Positions 50,697 to 61,851 of a DNA stretch of 64,000 bases are shown one piece after another. Position 1 is the stretch's first letter. Each line of letters starts with the position of its first letter. The position numbers were made by a program, and so were the translations under genes. Source of the DNA: Martinezella rhizogenes (GTDB taxonomy: Bacteria; Pseudomonadota; Alphaproteobacteria; Rhizobiales; Rhizobiaceae); contig NZ_JAPYZZ010000015.1 of the NCBI RefSeq assembly GCF_027460065.1, forward strand, positions 31,048-95,047, in the 5' to 3' direction. The notes under the pieces are model-generated. The model had not been told where the DNA came from. It saw only the letters and a program-made list of their open reading frames with translations, and did no database searches.

Positions 50697-51119
50697 TCAG
50701 TGAGTTCTGGCGGGCTTGTCATCTGTCTTGTCGGCGCCCGCGAGATCATCGAGGATGGGGCAATCGGGCCGGTTATCGCCGCCGCAGCAATGGGCGAGAT
50801 GGGAGAGCGTCTTCACCATGCTCTTCATCTCGGCGATCTTCTGCTCGAGATCGGCGATGTGGACGAGCGCGATTTCCTTCACCGCCGAACTCTCGCGGCT
50901 CTTGTCCTGCCAGAGTTTTAGCAGCGTCTCGGTTTCTTCGAGCGAAAAACCGAGCGTGCGCGCCCGCTTGATGAAGCGCAGATTATGCACGTCCTGCTCG
51001 CCATAGACCCGGTAATTATTGCCGGTGCGTGCGGCGGGGGTGATGAGGCCGATCTGCTCGTAATAACGGATCATCTTGGCGGAAACGCCCGATGCTTCCG
51101 ATGCCTGGCCGATATTCAC
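50697..51119 (-). CDS. cueR: MerR-family copper-responsive regulator (CueR/HmrR)
   Basis: Protein of 140 residues. MerR helix-turn-helix ([26 protein letters not shown]) and a C-terminal metal loop [12 protein letters not shown] with two cysteines at the spacing seen in CueR (C-x7-C), consistent with copper(I) sensing. GTG start at 51119 overlaps the copA stop as GTGA, giving coupling. It should activate the copA promoter at 53721-53751. Rhizobial homologue is called hmrR. Confidence 0.93.
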   Translation of the reverse strand: MNIGQASEASGVSAKMIRYYEQIGLITPAARTGNNYRVYGEQDVHNLRFIKRARTLGFSLEETETLLKLWQDKSRESSAVKEIALVHIADLEQKIAEMKSMVKTLSHLAHCCGGDNRPDCPILDDLAGADKTDDKPARTH

Positions 51120-53698
51120 GATGTCACCTCCCTGTGCGCAACCTTCGCCCGTTTCAACCGCAGCGCATTGGCGAGAACAAAGACGCTGGACAGCGCCATG
51201 GCGCCCGCGCCGATCATCGGCGACAGCGTGATGCCGAAGGCGGGATAAAGCACGCCCGCCGCAACCGGTATCAGCGCCACGTTGTAACCGAAAGCCCAGA
51301 ACAGGTTCTCCTTGATGTTGCGCATGGTCGCCCGGCTCATCTCTATGGCGTTGACTGCGCCGAGAAGATCACCGCCAACCAGCACCACATCGGCGCTTTC
51401 GATGGCGACATCCGTGCCGGTGCCGACGGCGATGCCGATATCGGCCTCGGCGAGCGCCGGCGCGTCATTGATGCCGTCACCCACGAAGGCCAGCACCTTG
51501 CCGCCGGTGCGCATCTCGTGGATCGCCTTCACCTTGCCTTCGGGCAGCACTTCCGCCACGACGCGGGAGATGCCGACCTGCCGGGCGATCGCGTTGGCCG
51601 TGCGTTCATTATCGCCGGTCACCATCGCCACTTCGATGCCCATCGCCTGCAACGCTTTGATCGCAGTGACACTCGAGGGTTTCAGCGGATCGGCGACGGC
51701 AATCGCAGCCGCCAGCCTGCCGTCGATGGCGGCATAAAGCGGCGTCTTGCCCTCGTCACCCAGCCTTGCGGCGGCTTCAGCGAAAATCTCCACGGAATGG
51801 CCGAGTTTGGCCATGTAACGATCCGCGCCGACTTCGACCCTGCGGCCATTGACGGTGGCCGCGATGCCGTAACCCGTCACGCTTTCGAAGTTCTCGACGG
51901 TCGCAGGTTCGAGTCCTGCAGGGGTCGCCACCTTCTTTTCTTCCGCAGCCCGGACGATGGCTTCGGCAATCGGATGTTCCGAGCGGCCCTCGACAGCGGC
52001 GACCAGCGCCAGCACTTCGTTATCGGCAAACCCTTCCGCAACCACCAGATCGGTCAGTTCCGGGCGGCCCTTGGTCACAGTGCCGGTCTTGTCGACCACG
52101 ACGATCTCAGCCGAGCGCAGTTCCTGCAATGCCTGCCCCTTGCGAAACAGCACGCCCAGCTCCGCCGCCCGGCCGGTGCCGACCATGATCGAGGTCGGCG
52201 TAGCGAGACCCATGGCGCAGGGGCAGGCTATGATGAGCACCGCGACCGCATTGACCAGCGCGAATGTATAGGCAGGCTCAGGCCCGAATATCGCCCAGAC
52301 GATGAAGGTCAGCACCGCAATCGCAATGACAACGGGCACGAACAGCGCAGTGACACGGTCGACCAGCAGCTGGATCGGCAGCTTGGAGCCTTGCGCCTCC
52401 TCCACCATGCGGATGATCTGCGACAGCATGGTATCCGCGCCGACCTTGGTTGCCCTGAACTTGAAGGCACCGGTCTTGTTGATGGTGCCGCCGACGACCG
52501 CTGCGCCGACCGTCTTTTCCACCGGCACGGGTTCGCCGGAAATCATGGACTCATCGACATAGGACGAGCCTTCGACGACTTCGCCATCCACCGCCAGCCT
52601 TTCGCCGGGACGGATGACGACGATATCGCCCGTCACCAGATCGTCAGGGGAAATATCGATGGTCGCACCGTCGCGCTCCACCCGGGCGGTCTTTGCCTGC
52701 AGGCTCATCAGCTTGCGGATGGCGTCTCCCGTACGGCCGCTGGCGCGGGCTTCGAGAAGCCGTCCGGTGAGGATCAGCGTCACGATAACGGTGGCCGCCT
52801 CATAATAGACGAACTGCGCCTCTGCCGGCAGCAGATCGGGCGCGAAGGTTGCAACAACCGAATAGAGATAGGCCGCCGTGACACCCAGCGCCACCAGCGA
52901 GTTCATTTCCGGCGCGCCGCGCAAAAGCGCCGGAAAGCCGGTCTTGAGAAAGCGCAGGCCCGGCCCGAAAATCACCGCCGTCGCCAGCACGAAATAGATG
53001 TAATAGAGGTTCTGCGTCTCGATGATGCCCATCAGCCAGTGATGCATCGGCTCATAGAGATGGCCGCCCATTTCCAGCACGAAAAGCGGTGCGGTCAGGA
53101 TGGCGGCAATCGTCAGGTCGCGTTTCAGCGCGCCCTCCTCACCGGCATGTTGCATATGGTCATGGCCACCACTTTCACCGGCCGCCATCTGGGCGTGGCC
53201 CTGATGATGTCCGTGGTGCTGGCTGTGGTCTTGATGGGCGGAATGGTCATGCGGCTTGCGTGTCGTCAGCACAAAGCCGGCGAGCTTCGCCGTTTCCACC
53301 AGCGCATCCCGCTCACGGCGGCCGCCGATGGTTTCCACCGCCACCTTCCCGGCAGCAGCGTCCACCTTCACGTCGACGGTAGTGGCGATGGCGTCCAGAA
53401 TGGTTTTCAACCGTCCGGCATCCGCATCGCCGTGCAGGCCTTCGACGGCAAATTCATGCCGGTCCGGTGCGATATCGTAACCGACCTTCTTGATGGCGGC
53501 ACCAAGCGTTCTGGCCGAAAAGCCCTCGGCGGGCTCGACGGTGAGCTTCTTCGTGGCGAAGTTCACCGAGCTTGATGCAACGCCCGGCACCTTGGCCGCG
53601 GCCGTTTCCACGCGCCGCACACATGACGCGCAGGTCATGCCTTCCACGGGAATGGAAACCGGTTGGTTCGAATGGGCGTGTCTGACTGTCTCGTTCAT
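51116..53698 (-). CDS. copA: Copper-translocating P1B-type ATPase
   Basis: Integral membrane ATPase of 860 residues exporting copper(I). N-terminal HMA domain has GMTCASC (Cys 23-26). A second HMA-like domain (about 84-146) lacks cysteines (GLHGDAD in place of the metal motif). A His-rich linker (about 150-184; HHGHHQGH) follows. CPC in [10 protein letters not shown] (about 490) and DKTGT (about 533), with [10 protein letters not shown], are intact. Family members in rhizobia are ActP. Upstream is the MerR-type promoter; downstream cueR overlaps. Confidence 0.96.
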   Translation of the reverse strand: MNETVRHAHSNQPVSIPVEGMTCASCVRRVETAAAKVPGVASSSVNFATKKLTVEPAEGFSARTLGAAIKKVGYDIAPDRHEFAVEGLHGDADAGRLKTILDAIATTVDVKVDAAAGKVAVETIGGRRERDALVETAKLAGFVLTTRKPHDHSAHQDHSQHHGHHQGHAQMAAGESGGHDHMQHAGEEGALKRDLTIAAILTAPLFVLEMGGHLYEPMHHWLMGIIETQNLYYIYFVLATAVIFGPGLRFLKTGFPALLRGAPEMNSLVALGVTAAYLYSVVATFAPDLLPAEAQFVYYEAATVIVTLILTGRLLEARASGRTGDAIRKLMSLQAKTARVERDGATIDISPDDLVTGDIVVIRPGERLAVDGEVVEGSSYVDESMISGEPVPVEKTVGAAVVGGTINKTGAFKFRATKVGADTMLSQIIRMVEEAQGSKLPIQLLVDRVTALFVPVVIAIAVLTFIVWAIFGPEPAYTFALVNAVAVLIIACPCAMGLATPTSIMVGTGRAAELGVLFRKGQALQELRSAEIVVVDKTGTVTKGRPELTDLVVAEGFADNEVLALVAAVEGRSEHPIAEAIVRAAEEKKVATPAGLEPATVENFESVTGYGIAATVNGRRVEVGADRYMAKLGHSVEIFAEAAARLGDEGKTPLYAAIDGRLAAAIAVADPLKPSSVTAIKALQAMGIEVAMVTGDNERTANAIARQVGISRVVAEVLPEGKVKAIHEMRTGGKVLAFVGDGINDAPALAEADIGIAVGTGTDVAIESADVVLVGGDLLGAVNAIEMSRATMRNIKENLFWAFGYNVALIPVAAGVLYPAFGITLSPMIGAGAMALSSVFVLANALRLKRAKVAHREVTS

Positions 53699-53720
53699 GG
53701 GAAATCCCCTTTCGAGACCC

Positions 53721-53751
53721 TATGTAGGGCTTCCCATGATGGGAAGGTCAA
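53721..53751 (-). promoter_or_regulatory. CueR-type promoter of copA
   Basis: On the minus strand, -35 TTGACC (53746-53751) and -10 TACATA (53721-53726) are separated by 19 bp, the elongated spacer of MerR-family promoters. Within it TTCCCATGATGGGAA (53731-53745) is a palindrome that is the likely CueR/HmrR operator. Confidence 0.8.
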
Positions 53752-53861
53752 GGTAGGGGCAAGCTTTTTGTTGAACACACAATCGTGAGCACTGGCACCA
53801 GCCATAAAAGCAGGGATTTCCGTCGTTTACCTTTGTTGTCCGGTAACCGCGCGTTCGCCTC

Positions 53862-54470
53862 TCAGGCCGCCACGCGTCTGGCGAGATAAACCGTTGCCCC
53901 ACCACATTGCGGGTCATTGACCGTGTGATCGAGAAGCCGGAACCCATTTGCGGCGAGCAGGCTCTCATAATCTTCGCGTGCAAGGCTGGCATGATAAAGC
54001 GGCTTGCCATGGAACGTGCCTATCGCTTCGCCCTGCTCCGGCCCGGCCGTGAACATCAGGGCCGCACCGTCATTGGCGTGCTGGCGGAAAATGCCGAACA
54101 TCAGGCGTTGTTGTTCGGGCTTCAGGTGGAAAAAACTGTGCCAGGCGATCAAGCCGTCGAAACGGCGACCGAGAGCCAACTCGCGCATATCGGCAACCGC
54201 CCAGAGATTTTCCGGAAACCGGCTGCGGCAAAGTTCGATCAGCGGCAGGGACGCGTCAATACCCGTGACGTCATAGCCATTGGTGATGAAATAGCCGGCA
54301 ATCGGTTCGCCGGAACCGCAGCCGATATCGAGAATGGAACCGCCGCCGGGCAAAAGCGAGGTGAATCTGTCCAGCCATGGTTTTTCGGCAAGGGACCGGC
54401 CGCGCTCCTTGTCGAAATCAGCGCCGTGTTCGGTATAGATCCCGATGACATCGCGGGAGGCGTTCGACAT
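53862..54470 (-). CDS. SAM-dependent methyltransferase
   Basis: Protein of 202 residues. Motif I is ILDIGCGSGEPIAGYF, motif II ALVGID-type VTGIDASLPLIELC, and DGLIAWHSFFHL follows. Class I fold (Methyltransf_25-like). Substrate unknown. ATG at 54470 has AGGACATCAGGAA upstream. It is not in the copper operon and stands between copA promoter and the beta-lactamase gene. 53752-53861 contains nothing else. Confidence 0.85.
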   Translation of the reverse strand: MSNASRDVIGIYTEHGADFDKERGRSLAEKPWLDRFTSLLPGGGSILDIGCGSGEPIAGYFITNGYDVTGIDASLPLIELCRSRFPENLWAVADMRELALGRRFDGLIAWHSFFHLKPEQQRLMFGIFRQHANDGAALMFTAGPEQGEAIGTFHGKPLYHASLAREDYESLLAANGFRLLDHTVNDPQCGGATVYLARRVAA

Positions 54471-54512
54471 TTCCTGATGTCCTTTTTTCAGGGCATTTCG
54501 GCCGCGTCGTTT

Positions 54513-55505
<993 letters not shown>

Positions 55506-55985
55506 TCAGATCCGCTGCTTTTCGCCCGCCTTCTCACCCACTGTCAGGGGCCAGTCGACCACATAATCCTCGAAGTCGTCAACATCCACATTGGCCTCGC
55601 TGACGGTACGCCCACGCGCGGAAATGCCAGCCTGATGCACCGTCTCGGTATCGCCGGAGACGAGATAGTGCCACCAGTACAGATCCTTGCCATCACGCAC
55701 CAGCGCATAGGCGCAGGTGGGCGGCAGCCAGCCGATCTCATGCACCTTCTTCAGGTCAAGCTGGATACAATCCGGCACGGTGGCGCGGCGGTTTTCATAG
55801 TCGGAGCATCGACAGCTTTCACCGTCAAGCAGCACACAGCGTACCGAGGTGAACACCACTTCGCCGGTGTCCCAGTCTTCCAGCTTGTTGAGACAGCACA
55901 GGCCGCAGCCGTCGCACAGGCTTTCCCATTCCTCGCCGGTCATCTCCGTGAGTGATTTGGTTTTCCAGAACGGCGCGTCATTCAT
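55506..55985 (-). CDS. YcgN-family cysteine cluster protein
   Basis: Protein of 159 residues. Cysteines in [29 protein letters not shown] and PTCAYAL form the YcgN-type (zinc/iron-sulfur) cluster motif. Conserved WESLCDGCG and PLTVGEK context. Starts as [15 protein letters not shown] like family members; an ATG three codons earlier is also possible. Function unknown; may bind Fe-S or zinc. Confidence 0.9.
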   Translation of the reverse strand: MNDAPFWKTKSLTEMTGEEWESLCDGCGLCCLNKLEDWDTGEVVFTSVRCVLLDGESCRCSDYENRRATVPDCIQLDLKKVHEIGWLPPTCAYALVRDGKDLYWWHYLVSGDTETVHQAGISARGRTVSEANVDVDDFEDYVVDWPLTVGEKAGEKQRI

Positions 55986-56241
55986 CGTTAACATTTCCGT
56001 TTCATTTTGATCTCTTGGACGGGAGTGTTTAACCGGTCCCTAATCCTTTATATCGTATCGCCAAGGGCTGGTTTGTACGATATTTTATGAAGATTGGCGG
56101 ACGGCAAAGGGTCATTGGCCCGCAAGAAGCCGCCGCGTCAAGCAATTCCGACACAAGCATGCCATGGTTTTGCGTCGGGAATGGGTTGAAACGCAGAAAT
56201 ACCGACGGGCCGCGTTGCGTTGAACAGGAAAACATCGCCAG

Positions 56242-58431
56242 GTGCAGGAAGAAAAAGACGATAATAAAGGCCGTAAGAAACGGCACATCCTGCTCCGGAT
56301 CGATAGCTTCATCGATAGCGGCCTGTGGACGGCTGCGGCGCGGCTGGTGGATTTCTGGGAAGACGTCACCATCGCCTCACGCAAATTGCATGTGCGCGGC
56401 TGGAAGAAGCTGGTCGTCAACCTGACCTGCGACGCGTTGACCTTCGGGACGGCAGGTGCCGTCGTGCTTCTCGCGCTCGCCATGCCCGCTTTCGAAGAGA
56501 CCAAGAAGGACTGGCGTTATCGCGGCGATTTCGCCGTCACCTTCCTCGACCGTTACGGCAACACCATCGGCCATCGCGGCATCATTCATGAAGACAGCGT
56601 GCCGATCGACCAGATGCCTGACCATTTCATCAAGGCAGTGCTGGCGACCGAAGACCGGCGTTTCTTCGACCATTTCGGCATCGATTTCATCGGCCTTGCC
56701 CGCGCCATGAGCGAAAATGCCCGCGCCGGCGGTGTGGTGCAGGGCGGCTCGACGCTGACGCAGCAGCTCGCCAAGAACCTGTTTCTCACCAATGAGCGCT
56801 CGCTGGAGCGCAAGATCAAGGAAGCCTTCCTCGCGCTCTGGCTTGAGAGCAACATGTCGAAGAAGGAAATCCTCAGCCTTTATCTCGACCGCGCCTATAT
56901 GGGCGGCGGCACCTTTGGCGCAGCGGCAGCAGCGCAGTTTTACTTCGGCAAGAACCTGACCGACGTGACGCTTTCGGAATCCGCCATTCTGGCCGGTCTG
57001 TTCAAGGCGCCGGCCAAATATGCGCCGCATGTCAACCTGCCGGCGGCCCGTGCCCGCGCCAATACCGTGCTTTCCAACCTGGTGCAGAGCGGGCTGATGA
57101 CCGAGGGCCAGGTGATCGGCGCCAGGCGCAACCCGGCGACCGTCATCGACCGCGCCGACGTGAAAGCGCCGGATTATTTCCTCGACTGGGCCTTCGACGA
57201 GGTGCAGCGGCTGGCCGCCGAAGGCAAGTTCAGGGATCACACCGTCATTGTGCGCACCACCATCGATACCGGCCTGCAGCAGGCGGCCGAACAGGCGATG
57301 GAAATGGAGCTGCGCGAATATGGCGAGGGTTACCGCGTCAAGCAGGGCGCGATGGTGATGATCGAGAATGGCGGCGGCGTGCGCGCCATGGTCGGCGGCC
57401 GTGACTATGGCGAAAGCCAGTTCAACCGCGCCACGGCGGCGCTGCGCCAGCCCGGTTCCTCCTTCAAGGTCTATACCTACTCGGCCGCCATGGAAAAGGG
57501 CATGAAGCCGGACACGCTGATATCGGATGCACCGGTGACCTGGCGCGGCTGGTCGCCGCAGAATTACGGCCGTTCCTATGCCGGCAAGGTGACGCTGCAG
57601 GTAGCGCTCGCCAAATCCTACAATACCGTGCCGGTGCGGCTCGCCAAGGATGTGCTCGGCACGCAGGTCATCGTCGACACCGCCAAGGCGATGGGCGTGG
57701 CGACGCCGCTTCGCAGTGACAAGACCATTCCGCTCGGCACCTCCGAGGTGACGGTTCTCGATCAGGCCACCGCCTATGCCGTGTTCCCGGCCGACGGCAT
57801 GCAGTCGCGCCGCCACGGCATCGAGCAGGTGCTGGATTACGAGGGCAAGGTTCTCTACGATTTCAGCCATGACGAGCCGCCGGCCAAACGGGTGCTTTCC
57901 GAAGAAGCCAACTCCAAGATGAACCAGATGCTGGTGACCATCCCGGTCATGGGCACGGCGCGGCGCGGCGCGCTGGATAACGGCATCGTCTCCGGCGGCA
58001 AGACCGGTACTTCGCAGGCCTATCGCGACGCCTGGTATGTGGGTTTCACCGGCAATTACACGACCGCCGTCTGGTTCGGCAATGACGAGTTCACGCCGAT
58101 GAACAACATGACCGGCGGTGCGCTTCCGGCCATGACCTACAAGCGGCTGATGGATTATGCCCACCAGGGTATGGAGCTGCGGCCGATCCCCGGCATCCAG
58201 AACCCGCTGCCGACGGGTGACCGCCCGCAGCCCTCGGCAGAAGTCGCATCCGCCTCCGCCAACACACCCGCGATGCCGGCACTGACCCGCCCGCGCTCGC
58301 TTTCGGCAGAGGCGACGCGGGTGATCCGCTCGATCGGGCGGAAGATGAAGGAGGCCACGGCGTTGAGTGTGACGACGCAGAAGGTGGCGGATGCTTCCTC
58401 GCATGAGGGCTTCGACGCCATGCGGCGGTGA
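56242..58431 (+). CDS. Penicillin-binding protein 1A-type bifunctional peptidoglycan synthase
   Basis: Membrane enzyme of 729 residues that polymerises and crosslinks peptidoglycan. One helix at about 70-90. Glycosyltransferase motifs VLATEDRRFFDHFGIDF (about 133) and GGSTLTQQLAKNLFLTNERS (about 167) are intact. Transpeptidase motifs: S-S-F-K near 405, S-Y-N near 458 and K-T-G near 586. A low-complexity Pro/Ala tail ends the protein. The start is a GTG without a strong ribosome-binding site. 56029-56241 shows no other gene. Confidence 0.93.
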   Translation: MQEEKDDNKGRKKRHILLRIDSFIDSGLWTAAARLVDFWEDVTIASRKLHVRGWKKLVVNLTCDALTFGTAGAVVLLALAMPAFEETKKDWRYRGDFAVTFLDRYGNTIGHRGIIHEDSVPIDQMPDHFIKAVLATEDRRFFDHFGIDFIGLARAMSENARAGGVVQGGSTLTQQLAKNLFLTNERSLERKIKEAFLALWLESNMSKKEILSLYLDRAYMGGGTFGAAAAAQFYFGKNLTDVTLSESAILAGLFKAPAKYAPHVNLPAARARANTVLSNLVQSGLMTEGQVIGARRNPATVIDRADVKAPDYFLDWAFDEVQRLAAEGKFRDHTVIVRTTIDTGLQQAAEQAMEMELREYGEGYRVKQGAMVMIENGGGVRAMVGGRDYGESQFNRATAALRQPGSSFKVYTYSAAMEKGMKPDTLISDAPVTWRGWSPQNYGRSYAGKVTLQVALAKSYNTVPVRLAKDVLGTQVIVDTAKAMGVATPLRSDKTIPLGTSEVTVLDQATAYAVFPADGMQSRRHGIEQVLDYEGKVLYDFSHDEPPAKRVLSEEANSKMNQMLVTIPVMGTARRGALDNGIVSGGKTGTSQAYRDAWYVGFTGNYTTAVWFGNDEFTPMNNMTGGALPAMTYKRLMDYAHQGMELRPIPGIQNPLPTGDRPQPSAEVASASANTPAMPALTRPRSLSAEATRVIRSIGRKMKEATALSVTTQKVADASSHEGFDAMRR

Positions 58432-58474
58432 TAACACATCGCGTTGAGAGGTTACCGGCAGTGCGTGGGGTTTA

Positions 58475-58630
58475 CCCCCCCTCTGCCCTGCCGGGCATCT
58501 CCCCCTCAAGGGGGGAGATCGATATGCGGCGACGTCTCGCATACCTCAACCTTTGCGAATGAAGTGGCGGTAGCGCTGCTTGCTAATCTCCCCCCTTGAG
58601 GGGGAGATGTCCGGCAGGACAGAGGGGGGT
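58475..58630. repeat. Palindromic intergenic repeat, family A, copy 2
   Basis: Arms CCCCCTCTGCCCTGCCGGGC to GGGGGGAGAT (58475-58519) and the complement (58586-58630) match the copy at 832-987 apart from the loop. It lies between convergent PBP and ArgP-type genes; 58432-58694 has no other feature. Confidence 0.85.
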
Positions 58631-58694
58631 TAGCCACTCGCTCTACAGCTTCCGTCTATCCAAATCGCAAAACCGCAAACCGGCGCGAAACGCC

Positions 58695-59594
58695 TCACCG
58701 CATCAACACCGCCTTCGCCGTCCCAACCACATTGGCCGTCAACCCGGCCAACCGCTCCGCCGCAAGCCGGTTCACCTGCCAATAAAGCGGAATATCCAGC
58801 GGCGTGCCCGATATCAGCTCAACCAGCCGCCCTTCCCTCAAATGCTCACCCACCAGCTGCACCGGATTGAGCCCCCACCCCATGCCGGCAAGGCTCGCCT
58901 TCACGAAACCATCCGTCGAAGGCAGCCAGTGGGTGGGATAGGAAACCTCCTCCCCCAGCGCCGTCCTGATCCAGCTCGCCTGCAACCGGTCCTTCTGGTT
59001 GAAGGTCAGCCCCGGCGCGCGGGCAAGGGCGGCGGGTGTCACACCCCCGGCAAAATGGCGAGCCATGAAATCCGGGCTCGCGGTCGCGTGGTAACGCAGC
59101 ACGCCGAGCGGCGTTACCCGGCAGCCCTGCACGGGTTTGTCATGGGCGGTCACGGCGGCAAGCACCCTGCCCCCGCGCAGCCATTCCACCGTATGATCCT
59201 GATCATCCACCGCGATATTGACGAGATAATCGTTACTGCCGGTGAATTTCGACACCGCATCCAGAAACCATGTGCCGAGGCTGTCGGCATTGGTGGCGAT
59301 GTTGAGCGTCACGCGCTCCTGCCCCGATCCCGCTTCTGCCAATGCCGGCAGCTGGCGGAAGAGTTCGTTTTCCAGCATACCGACGTGATCCATATGGCGG
59401 CAGAGCCACTCGCCCTTTTCCGTGGCGACGCAGGGATTGCCGCGCACGATCAGCACCACGCCCAGCCGTTCCTCCAGCTGCTTGATGCGCTGCGAAACGG
59501 CTGATGGCGTGACACACAACACCTGCGCCGCCTTTTCGAAACTGCCGGTCCGGGCAACGAGCGCCACGGCGCGCATAGAAGGATAGTCGAGCAT
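58695..59594 (-). CDS. argP: LysR-type regulator of the ArgP/LysG group
   Basis: Protein of 299 residues. N-terminal helix-turn-helix (MRAVALVARTGSFEKAAQVLCVTPSAVSQRIKQLEERLG) and the ArgP-like effector domain (GRVLAAVTAHDKPVQGCRVTPLGVLRYHATA). ATG at 59594. It is divergent from the LysE-type exporter it should activate in response to lysine or arginine. Gene name follows the family; a rhizobial lysG or argP name is equally possible. Confidence 0.9.
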   Translation of the reverse strand: MLDYPSMRAVALVARTGSFEKAAQVLCVTPSAVSQRIKQLEERLGVVLIVRGNPCVATEKGEWLCRHMDHVGMLENELFRQLPALAEAGSGQERVTLNIATNADSLGTWFLDAVSKFTGSNDYLVNIAVDDQDHTVEWLRGGRVLAAVTAHDKPVQGCRVTPLGVLRYHATASPDFMARHFAGGVTPAALARAPGLTFNQKDRLQASWIRTALGEEVSYPTHWLPSTDGFVKASLAGMGWGLNPVQLVGEHLREGRLVELISGTPLDIPLYWQVNRLAAERLAGLTANVVGTAKAVLMR

Positions 59595-59670
59595 TAGGGC
59601 ACCGGATGAGGAAGTTGGAATTGATGCGACTGGTGCGCCGCTACAGACCATTGGTGAGGAGCTCTCCTCT

Positions 59671-59787
59671 CCTCATTCCTGTGCTTGTCACAGGAATCCA
59701 GTCGACGCGCGTCTGCGCGGCGGAAGAGTCTTTTCAGCCCAAGGACTTGGGCTGGCTGGATTCCTGTGACGAGCACAGGAATGAGGG
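59671..59787. repeat. Palindromic intergenic repeat, family C, copy 4
   Basis: CTCATTCCTGTGCTTGTCAC with GTGACGAGCACAGGAATGAG; inner TCCAGTCGACGCGCGTCTG and GGCTGGCTGGATTCC, and the palindrome GCCCAAGGACTTGGGC. It lies in the 377-bp divergent spacer between the regulator and exporter genes, away from the exporter promoter. Confidence 0.85.
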
Positions 59788-59971
59788 TTGAGGGGAGGCA
59801 GCGCCTCAGAAAAGCAGTATCCGAAATGACATGGCAAGACATTAGCTCAACTTATCTGGACGGAGTTTATTTAACTGGATTAAACCATCCCACCCAAATA
59901 TCCAAGTACTCGGTCCGCAAGCGAAGGCTTGCGCCATTTCGCATGGACAAAGACAAGAGGCTTCGACGCGC

Positions 59972-60580
59972 ATGGACATCCAGATCTTCTTCACCGGCCT
60001 GACGATGGGCCTCAGCCTCATCGTCGCCATCGGCGCACAGAATGCCTTTGTGCTGAAACAGGGACTGGCGCGTTCGCATGTGTTTGCCGTCTGCGCCACC
60101 TGCGCGATATCGGATGCGCTGCTGATCACCGTCGGCGTGTTCGGTTTTCAGCGGATCAGCGCCATCATGCCCGCGCTCGATCCGATCATGCGTTATGCGG
60201 GGGCCGCGTTCCTCATCTGGTATGGCGCCAAAAGCCTGCATTCAGCGCTGCGTTCATCCGAGGTGCTTTCGGTGGCCGAGCGGCGGGAGGCGAGCCTGTG
60301 GCAGACGCTTGCCATTTGCCTGGCGCTGACCTTTCTCAATCCGCATGTCTATCTCGATACCGTCGTACTGCTCGGCACGATTTCCACGCAGTTTCCCGGT
60401 TTCGAGAAAACCTTTGCGGCGGGTGCTGCCACCGGCTCGCTGCTGTTCTTCTTTTCGCTGGGTTATGGCGCGCGCTGGCTTCGGCCGATCTTCGAAAAAC
60501 CGTCTGCCTGGCGCATTCTCGAAGGCATCATCGCCGTCACCATGTGGGCGATCGCGTTCAAGCTGGTCATGGGTGCATGA
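59972..60580 (+). CDS. argO: LysE/ArgO-family amino-acid exporter
   Basis: Inner-membrane protein of 202 residues, six hydrophobic helices. Conserved motifs IFFTGLTMGLSLIVAIGAQNAFVLKQGL and LTFLNPHVYLDTVVLLGTI are family hallmarks (GAQNAFVL, NPHVYLDT). It exports lysine or arginine. The divergent ArgP-type gene is its probable activator. ATG at 59972 has AGAGG 12 nt upstream. Confidence 0.93.
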   Translation: MDIQIFFTGLTMGLSLIVAIGAQNAFVLKQGLARSHVFAVCATCAISDALLITVGVFGFQRISAIMPALDPIMRYAGAAFLIWYGAKSLHSALRSSEVLSVAERREASLWQTLAICLALTFLNPHVYLDTVVLLGTISTQFPGFEKTFAAGAATGSLLFFFSLGYGARWLRPIFEKPSAWRILEGIIAVTMWAIAFKLVMGA

Positions 60581-60703
60581 GGGGGGGCATAAGGGCGGGA
60601 ACTTCGCGCTCCCGTCACTTTCACGAGGACTAAACAAGCCACGCCATTTTCCAAACGGGGAATCAGTGATAGTCCTCGACCTGTTCAAAAACGGGAAAAC
60701 AGC

Positions 60704-61291
60704 GTGTTCCGAGTTCCATTCCTTGTCGGCATCGCCCTTCTGATCGCCTTTGGCGGCGGTATTGCCGCGACGATGGCAGCGCTTGAAGCGACATCCGGCT
60801 TTGGATCGATCCGCATCGGCTCCTGGGATGCCTTTCCCGAGGCGCAGACGATCGAGGCCGACCCTTACGCCAAATCGCACCGTGCCGATGCCGGCAAGCT
60901 GCTTTACGGCACGGCCGAAGGACTGTCCTTCACCGCCTCCGTCGACAGCGACGGCCAGCGCCTGAGCGGTGAATGCCGCTACCGTCTGGCGGGCGCCGTG
61001 CCGCCGGCGCGGTTCTGGACGCTTTATACCGCCGACCAGCAGGGCAATGTGCTGGCCGAAGATGCCGGGCGGCCCTTCGCGCTCAATTCCCGCACGCTGC
61101 TGCGCAGTGCCGATGGCGGCATAGACATCACCATCGCCCCCGATGCCCAGACCTATAACTGGCTGGCAGTGCCGCAGGGCCAGACCTTCAAGCTGGTCAT
61201 GACGCTGCTCGATACGCCGGTTGCCGGCAGTTCCGGCCTGATCGATATTTCCATGCCGCAAATCCGCAAGCGGGGGTGTGGCAATGCTTAG
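60704..61291 (+). CDS. DUF1214-family membrane-anchored protein
   Basis: Protein of 195 residues with an N-terminal transmembrane helix (FLVGIALLIAFGGGIAATMAAL) and a periplasmic domain (RIGSWDAFPEAQTIEADPYAKSHRADAGKLLYGTAEGLSF; PPARFWTLYTADQQGNVL) characteristic of DUF1214. The start is GTG. It overlaps the next gene by 8 nt. Function unknown; possibly envelope-linked. The spacer 60581-60703 has nothing recognised. Confidence 0.8.
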   Translation: MFRVPFLVGIALLIAFGGGIAATMAALEATSGFGSIRIGSWDAFPEAQTIEADPYAKSHRADAGKLLYGTAEGLSFTASVDSDGQRLSGECRYRLAGAVPPARFWTLYTADQQGNVLAEDAGRPFALNSRTLLRSADGGIDITIAPDAQTYNWLAVPQGQTFKLVMTLLDTPVAGSSGLIDISMPQIRKRGCGNA

Positions 61292-61832
61292 GATCCTGCT
61301 CGCCATCGTCACCGGCCTCGTTGCCGCCGCTGTGCTGCATGTCATCGTCATTCTGGCGATACCGCATTTCAGCAATCGCGACGCCTATACGCGCGCGCTG
61401 GCGGAAGGAAAACCGCATGTGTTTCATCTGCTCGAGGAGACGGCGGAGAAAAAGACCCTCGGTAGCGGCGATCCCTTCATGCGGGTGGCCGTCTGCACCT
61501 TCAACATCGAGGAACAGCCGGTCAGGCTCACCGCCATCGGCGCCGTGCCCTTCTGGTCGGTCGCGGTTTACGACAAGGCCTCGAACGAAGTATTCAGCAT
61601 GAACGACCGCACCTCCGCCGGCGGCGAGATGGATATTCTGGTGGCCGATGCGGTGCAGATCGCCGCCATCCGCAAGGCACAGCCGCCCGCGCTCTCGCAG
61701 GCCATTCTGGCGGAATCGGATCAGACGGAAGGGTATGTGGTGTTGCGAACCATGGTGCCGCAGCCGAGTTTCGGCGAAGAAGCGGAGCGGTTCCTGAACG
61801 AGGCGAAATGCCAGCCGACGCCGTGGAAATAA
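61284..61832 (+). CDS. DUF1254-like membrane-anchored protein
   Basis: Protein of 182 residues with N-terminal helix LLAIVTGLVAAAVLHVIVILAI and a periplasmic domain (GDPFMRVAVCTFNIEEQPVRLTAIGAVPFWSVAVYDKASNEVFSMNDRTS). ATG 61284 was chosen; a GTG two codons before is possible. The pairing of a DUF1214 and a DUF1254-like gene occurs elsewhere in Rhizobiales. Function unknown. Confidence 0.75.
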   Translation: MLRILLAIVTGLVAAAVLHVIVILAIPHFSNRDAYTRALAEGKPHVFHLLEETAEKKTLGSGDPFMRVAVCTFNIEEQPVRLTAIGAVPFWSVAVYDKASNEVFSMNDRTSAGGEMDILVADAVQIAAIRKAQPPALSQAILAESDQTEGYVVLRTMVPQPSFGEEAERFLNEAKCQPTPWK

Positions 61833-61851
61833 CGTCGGTCCGTCGCGATAA

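Noticed and set aside
51092..53575. 827-codon open frame opposite copA
   Set aside because: Antisense shadow of an obvious P-type ATPase, of low-complexity R/H/D composition.
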